Assembly (NCBI GenBank): GCA_024276595.1
Contig: JAJRWW010000513.1
Location: 1 to 10,521 of the forward strand
DNA length: 10,521 nucleotides
Source of the DNA: Myxococcota bacterium
GTDB lineage: Bacteria; Myxococcota_A; Polyangia; HGW-17; JAJRWW01
Direction: 5' to 3'
Each line of letters begins with the position of its first letter. Position 1 is the stretch's first letter. This document shows positions 7,532-10,521 of this stretch, piece by piece. The notes under the pieces were generated by a model that ran no database searches, had not been told where the DNA came from, and saw only the letters and a program-made list of their open reading frames with translations. A program made the translations under genes and the position numbers.

Positions 7532-7550
7532 CCCCGGGGCTTCTCCGGGG
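7532..7550 (+). terminator. GC-rich hairpin between the second PpiC gene and the SurA-like gene
   Basis: CCCCGG (7532-7537) pairs with CCGGGG (7545-7550) around a 7-base loop. It starts 17 bases after the stop codon of the upstream gene. There is no following T tract, so it may attenuate or protect the upstream mRNA end rather than terminate fully. Confidence 0.35.
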
Positions 7551-7606
7551 GTCCAATGGAGCACGCGGCATAGTTGTCATGGGGCGACGCCGCGCCCGGA
7601 ACGAAC

Positions 7607-8596
7607 ATGCCGAGAACACCCAGCAGACTTCTTTGGACGCTGGTTCTTGGGGGAGCGCTGCTCTCCTCGACCGTGGCCAGGGCCGAGATCGTCGAGCGGA
7701 TCGTTGCGGTTGTAAACGACCGCATCGTGCTCCTGTCGGAGCTGAACACCCGTGTGCGCGAGTACCTGCCCAAGCTCGCTCAGATCCGCGACCCGAAGAT
7801 GCGCATGCGTCAGCTCAGGCTCCTGCAGCAAAGGGAGCTGGTGAAGCTCGTGGACGCAATCCTCATCGAGGAGGAGGGCAAGAAGCGGAAGCTCACCGTG
7901 AGCAGCGCCGATGTGGACAGGGCCATCCGCACGGTCCTGAGGCAGAACAAGCTCACCCGCGCCGAGCTCATCGCCACCCTGGCCCAGGAGGGCTACCCCT
8001 TCGACAGCTACCGCCAGGATCTTCGCAGGCAGATCCTGCGGCTGAAGACCATCAACCTGGCGGTGCGCAGTCGTGTCAGTGTCTCCTGGACGGAGGTGCG
8101 GGCTCACTATCAAAAGAGCGTGGCCAGGATGGGGGTGGGCCTCAAGCTGAAGCTGAGCCAGGTTTTTCTTCGGGTGGATCGTTCTGCCACTGGGCGCTAC
8201 AGCCTCTCGAGCCAGCGGAGCCTGGCCCATCGTCTGGCCGGGCTCATCAGAGCGGGCAGAAGCTCGGTGGCTGCCGTTGCCCGTCGCTTCTCCGATGACC
8301 CGGAGACTCGGGCAAGGGGGGGCTCTCTGGGCTTCGTGGGGAGGGGCAGCCTCCCGCCTCAAGTGGAGGCGGCGGTCTTTGCGGTCAAGGGCGCAAAGAA
8401 GGTGGTGGGTCCTGTTGCCACCGACTCCGGGTTCTACCTGGTCTACATCCACGAGCGCAGGGAGTCGGAGGCCCTGCCCTTCGACAAGATCAAGCGGCGG
8501 CTCAAGTCCAGGCTCTACCGGCTCCGGGTTGCCAGGCGCACTGCCGCCTGGGTCAAGTCCTTGAGGCACAAGGCGCTCATCGACCTCCGCATGTAG
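7607..8596 (+). CDS. SurA-like periplasmic chaperone with one parvulin domain
   Basis: SurA proteins escort unfolded outer-membrane proteins across the periplasm. ATG 7607 gives 329 residues starting with a clear Sec signal (about 1-26, cleavage after VARA). An in-frame TTG at 7574 would place 11 residues before the signal and is less likely; the Shine-Dalgarno site (GGAA, 7599-7602) is weak. The mature start, EIVERIVAVVNDRIVLLSEL, is the characteristic SurA N-terminal segment. The SurA_N helical part runs to about 165, one PpiC domain covers about 179-285, and a basic C-terminal helix follows. E. coli SurA has two parvulin domains and 428 residues. The position of the first parvulin histidine is Gln (LSQVFL, Gln185) and of the last is Tyr (GFYLVY, Tyr277), so isomerase activity is doubtful and a chaperone role is more likely. 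It follows two other PpiC genes on the same strand after a 92-base gap. Confidence 0.88.
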   Translation: MPRTPSRLLWTLVLGGALLSSTVARAEIVERIVAVVNDRIVLLSELNTRVREYLPKLAQIRDPKMRMRQLRLLQQRELVKLVDAILIEEEGKKRKLTVSSADVDRAIRTVLRQNKLTRAELIATLAQEGYPFDSYRQDLRRQILRLKTINLAVRSRVSVSWTEVRAHYQKSVARMGVGLKLKLSQVFLRVDRSATGRYSLSSQRSLAHRLAGLIRAGRSSVAAVARRFSDDPETRARGGSLGFVGRGSLPPQVEAAVFAVKGAKKVVGPVATDSGFYLVYIHERRESEALPFDKIKRRLKSRLYRLRVARRTAAWVKSLRHKALIDLRM

Positions 8597-8602
8597 CCTC
8601 TT

Positions 8603-8620
8603 GACCCACCCTTGGTGGTC
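8603..8620 (+). terminator. Possible hairpin terminator after the SurA-like gene
   Basis: GACCCACC (8603-8610) pairs with GGTGGTC (8614-8620) with one bulged C and a 3-base loop, six bases past the stop codon. No T tract follows, so termination is only suggested by position, ahead of the separate promoter for the next gene. Confidence 0.3.
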
Positions 8621-8649
8621 TGCACCAGGCCCGGTGTCTGCGGGGCGTC

Positions 8650-8678
8650 TTGACTGACGCCCAAATGGGCCCGATATT
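8650..8678 (+). promoter_or_regulatory. Sigma-70-like promoter for the PilZ gene, with palindromic spacer
   Basis: TTGACT (8650-8655, 5 of 6) and GATATT (8673-8678, 4 of 6) are separated by exactly 17 bases. Initiation near 8685 would give a short leader containing the GGAGG at 8693-8697. The spacer contains a perfect 12-base palindrome-like element, GCCC-AAAT-GGGC (8659-8670), which could be an operator. Confidence 0.5.
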
Positions 8679-8702
8679 GGGGGCGACGAAGCGGAGGCCC
8701 AG

Positions 8703-9020
8703 GTGAACGACGGAAGCTGCAGGCGCGCCCAACAGCGCTACGACCTCGAGATGGAGGTGAAGCTGGTCCACGAGGGCCAGACGGCCACGGTGGTGACCAG
8801 GAACGTCTCCCTCGGGGGGATGTTTCTGGACATGCAGGAGCCTCTCCCCTTTGGTGCGGTGGTGCACGTGACATTCTCCCTGCCAGAGCTGGACTCCCCC
8901 GTGGAGGTGGACGCCATTGTCCGCTGGGTGGATCCAGGGAAGGGAGTTGGTGTGCAGTTCGCCGGTCTGCGCGCTCGCGAGGTGTGGGCCATGCAGCAGC
9001 TTCTCAGCGCGACCTCCTGA
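8703..9020 (+). CDS. Single-domain PilZ protein (c-di-GMP receptor type)
   Basis: This is a stand-alone PilZ domain of 105 residues. PilZ proteins bind cyclic di-GMP and change motility, exopolysaccharide or gene expression through a partner. Both ligand motifs are visible: RxxxR (Arg8-Ala-Gln-Gln-Arg12) and N-x-S-x-x-G (Asn34, Ser36, Gly39, within NVSLGGMF), followed by the expected beta strands (VDAIVRWVDPGKGVGVQF). The start is GTG 8703, backed by GGAGG (8693-8697) five bases upstream; ATG 8751 would delete the RxxxR motif. No transmembrane segment or fused output domain is present, so it must act through another protein. It has its own candidate promoter and is followed after 77 bases by a sigma-factor-like gene; a functional link between the two is only suggested by adjacency. 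Confidence 0.9.
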   Translation: MNDGSCRRAQQRYDLEMEVKLVHEGQTATVVTRNVSLGGMFLDMQEPLPFGAVVHVTFSLPELDSPVEVDAIVRWVDPGKGVGVQFAGLRAREVWAMQQLLSATS

Positions 9021-9029
9021 GCGATCTCC

Positions 9030-9059
9030 TTGGTGTGTAGCCCGGTTCCGTGGTATTTT
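9030..9059 (+). promoter_or_regulatory. Candidate extended -10 promoter for the sigma-factor-like gene
   Basis: TTGGTG (9030-9035) is followed after 18 bases by TATTTT (9054-9059), which is preceded by TGG, an extended -10 signature. Initiation near 9066 would give a leader of about 32 bases and supports GTG 9098, not the in-frame GTG 9050, as the start of the downstream gene. Confidence 0.35.
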
Positions 9060-9097
9060 CCGTACCGGCGTCTTGGCCCGCTGGATCGTTTTTCGCT

Positions 9098-9883
9098 GTG
9101 AACCCCACCGAATTCCTACGGATAGTTGACCAGCATATCGGTGACGTCTACAACTTCGCCTACCGGGTCTCCAACGACGGTGACAGGGCCCAGGAGCAGG
9201 TGCGGGAGGTGTTTCTTCGGGCCTACGTGGGGAGGGACAGGCTCCCCACCGAGGACCGACACGGGGCATGGCTGCTGAAGATCGGCGTCCACGTGGCCAT
9301 TGGTAGCCTGGACGGCTCCGCGCGGATCACCTTCGATTTCCTGGACGACACCATCCGCGGGGATCCCACCCAGGTGAGCCGCACGGACTTGCTCAGCGAC
9401 CCGGAGAGGAGCCTCCTTCTGTGGGAGCTCAAGCAGGGGTGCATGACGGCAGTGCTTAGCTGTCTGAGCCTGGGCGAGCGGATGGCCTTTGTGATGGTGG
9501 TAATGATGGGAACGCCCGTGGTTGTGGCCGCGGCCAGCCTGGGTATCACCCCTGCCGCCCTGAAGGTGCGTCTCTCCCGGGCCAAGAAGAAGGTCGTCGC
9601 CTACCTGGCGCCCCGCTGTGAGCACGTGCACCCGCAAAACCCCTGTCGCTGTCCCTCCAGGCTGGGGGTGGCCCTCAAGAAGGGGTTTATTCAAGACGTG
9701 GTCCCGGGCGCCGAGGTCCAGCTCCGCAAGCTCCCACCCGAGGCGCTCAAGCCCTCGCCGCCCGCTCGGGATGTGGTGGCCCTCTACCAGCAGCTCCCCT
9801 TACCCCGGGACCTCGAGCCCTTGAGAGAGCGCCTGGCCGCAGAGCTGCTCGGCGGAGACTGGGACTCCTTTTCCAGGCGCTGA
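9098..9883 (+). CDS. Divergent ECF-like RNA polymerase sigma factor with Cys/His cluster and long tail
   Basis: The 261-residue product has the two-domain plan of an ECF sigma factor. Region 2 is at about 8-70 (FAYRVSNDGDRAQEQVREVF, then AWLLKIGVHVA), and region 4 at about 121-172 (CLSLGERMAFV, then the helix-turn-helix SLGITPAALKVRLSRAKKKV). Both are divergent: the usual AEDLVQEVF reads AQEQVREVF, and the usual SYEEIAE-type helix is replaced by hydrophobic TPVVVAAA. Right after region 4 is a cluster C174-x-H-x-H-x4-C183-x-C185, possibly metal-binding, then about 76 further residues with no family I recognise, beyond where a minimal ECF sigma ends. GTG 9098 is preferred because region 2 follows directly; the alternative GTG 9050 adds 16 unconserved-looking residues. 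The ribosome-binding site is weak. No anti-sigma or membrane gene follows, so control may lie in the tail. Confidence 0.75.
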   Translation: MNPTEFLRIVDQHIGDVYNFAYRVSNDGDRAQEQVREVFLRAYVGRDRLPTEDRHGAWLLKIGVHVAIGSLDGSARITFDFLDDTIRGDPTQVSRTDLLSDPERSLLLWELKQGCMTAVLSCLSLGERMAFVMVVMMGTPVVVAAASLGITPAALKVRLSRAKKKVVAYLAPRCEHVHPQNPCRCPSRLGVALKKGFIQDVVPGAEVQLRKLPPEALKPSPPARDVVALYQQLPLPRDLEPLRERLAAELLGGDWDSFSRR

Positions 9884-9947
9884 GCCGGTCTTCTTCCGCT
9901 GGAAGGGGACGAGGCAACAGGGACCGTTTTGGGGGGATAACCCTGGT

Positions 9948-10521
9948 ATGTGCGAGGCTCCTCTAAGCAGGGTGCTGCAGCCCCTGCTCGACTGGATCGC
10001 CCCTCCCAGGTGCGCTGCCTGCGATGAGCTCCTGGAGGGGCCTGAGGTGTTCTGCGGTCCCTGTGGCGAGACACTGCAGGAGCCAGACCCGGTTAGCTGC
10101 ACCCTGTGCGGAGATCCCGGGTGGGAGGGGCTGTGCCCACGCTGCAGAAAGAGCCCACCGGCATTCTCTCGGGCCAGCGCCGCCTTTGCCTGGGGAGGCG
10201 AGCTGGCCACAGCAGTGAGGCGGTTCAAGTACGGCGGGCGCATGGAGCTGGCGGCCCCGCTGGGCCGGCTCTTCGCGAGCCACCTGGAGCGATCTGCCCG
10301 GAAGGCTGAGGCCATGGTGACGGTGCCGCTCTCCATGGCAGGGCTTCGGCGGAGGGGGTTCGACCAGGGGGTGGAGCTGGTGCGGGGCGCCCGCCGGGCC
10401 GGGGCTGCCCTGCCGCCGCTTCTGCTAGGAGCCCTGGCAAAGCCGGGAGACAGGGCCGCCCAGGCGTCTCTATCTCCCTCTGCCCGGCGCCGCTTGCCCC
10501 ACAGGGCCTTCAAGGTGCGGC
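9948..10521 (+). CDS. ComF-family phosphoribosyltransferase-like protein (3' end outside window)
   Basis: The first 191 codons are visible and the frame is open at the right edge. ComF/ComFC proteins join a zinc-ribbon N-terminus to a phosphoribosyltransferase fold; in naturally competent bacteria they help process incoming single-stranded DNA, but many non-competent species carry a homolog of unclear role. Two zinc-ribbon sets are present, C22/C25 with C36/C39 and C51/C54 with C63/C66. They are followed by the family segments AVRRFKYGGRMELA and VPLSMAGLRRRGFDQGVELV, and a Ser/Arg-rich stretch ending HRAFKV at the edge. The catalytic phosphoribosyl-binding loop lies outside the window, so activity cannot be judged. 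ATG 9948 is preceded by GGGGGGA (9931-9937) at a spacing of ten bases. It follows the sigma-like gene by 64 bases on the same strand, possibly in one transcript. Confidence 0.88.
   Translation, partial: MCEAPLSRVLQPLLDWIAPPRCAACDELLEGPEVFCGPCGETLQEPDPVSCTLCGDPGWEGLCPRCRKSPPAFSRASAAFAWGGELATAVRRFKYGGRMELAAPLGRLFASHLERSARKAEAMVTVPLSMAGLRRRGFDQGVELVRGARRAGAALPPLLLGALAKPGDRAAQASLSPSARRRLPHRAFKVR

Noticed and set aside
7577..8569. 330-codon minus-strand open frame opposite the SurA-like gene
   Set aside because: Coextensive with a gene of clear family and signal peptide; no domain or ribosome-binding site supports the antisense reading.
9050..9097. Longer start (GTG) for the sigma-like gene
   Set aside because: The extra 16 residues resemble no sigma region, and the candidate promoter overlaps this start.
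9893..9905. Small hairpin (CTTCC-GCT-GGAAG) after the sigma-like gene
   Set aside because: Only five pairs and no T tract; expected by chance in this composition.

Overview
The window is GC-rich, densely packed DNA from what looks like a Gram-negative bacterium. It encodes an outer-membrane chaperone of the SurA type, Sec signal peptides, a PilZ protein and an ECF-like sigma factor. My inference, from protein style and gene content only, is Myxococcota or another former 'Deltaproteobacteria' lineage; no database search was possible. There are eight genes and no stretch over 300 bases without a gene. I see no tRNA, rRNA, insertion sequence, CRISPR array or prophage.

Layout. (1) Positions 1-1392, minus strand: the first 464 codons of a polytopic GT39/ArnT-like glycosyltransferase that runs off the left edge. 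(2) A 112-base divergent intergenic region holds weak candidate promoters for both flanking genes. (3) Positions 1505-5122, plus strand: mfd, the transcription-repair coupling factor, complete, with a proline/arginine-rich insertion in its second motor lobe. (4) Positions 5231-8596: three consecutive parvulin-type (PpiC) chaperone/prolyl-isomerase genes. The first two are tandem paralogs (a probable lipoprotein and a Sec-exported protein) with different arginine-rich tails. The third is a SurA homolog whose parvulin domain has lost both usual histidines. (5) Positions 8703-9020: a single-domain PilZ protein (c-di-GMP receptor type) behind a good sigma-70-like promoter. (6) Positions 9098-9883: a divergent ECF-like sigma factor with a Cys/His cluster and a long C-terminal tail. 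(7) Position 9948 to the right edge: the first 191 codons of a ComF-family protein with a double zinc ribbon.

The three PpiC genes probably act together on periplasmic or outer-membrane protein folding. mfd is a housekeeping neighbour with no obvious functional tie to them. PilZ and the sigma factor are regulatory genes with their own apparent promoters. I do not see a clear new defence or biosynthetic system. The most unusual material is the PpiC trio: the division between histidine-retaining paralogs with arginine-rich tails and a histidine-less SurA-like partner. The Mfd insertion and the odd sigma factor come next.
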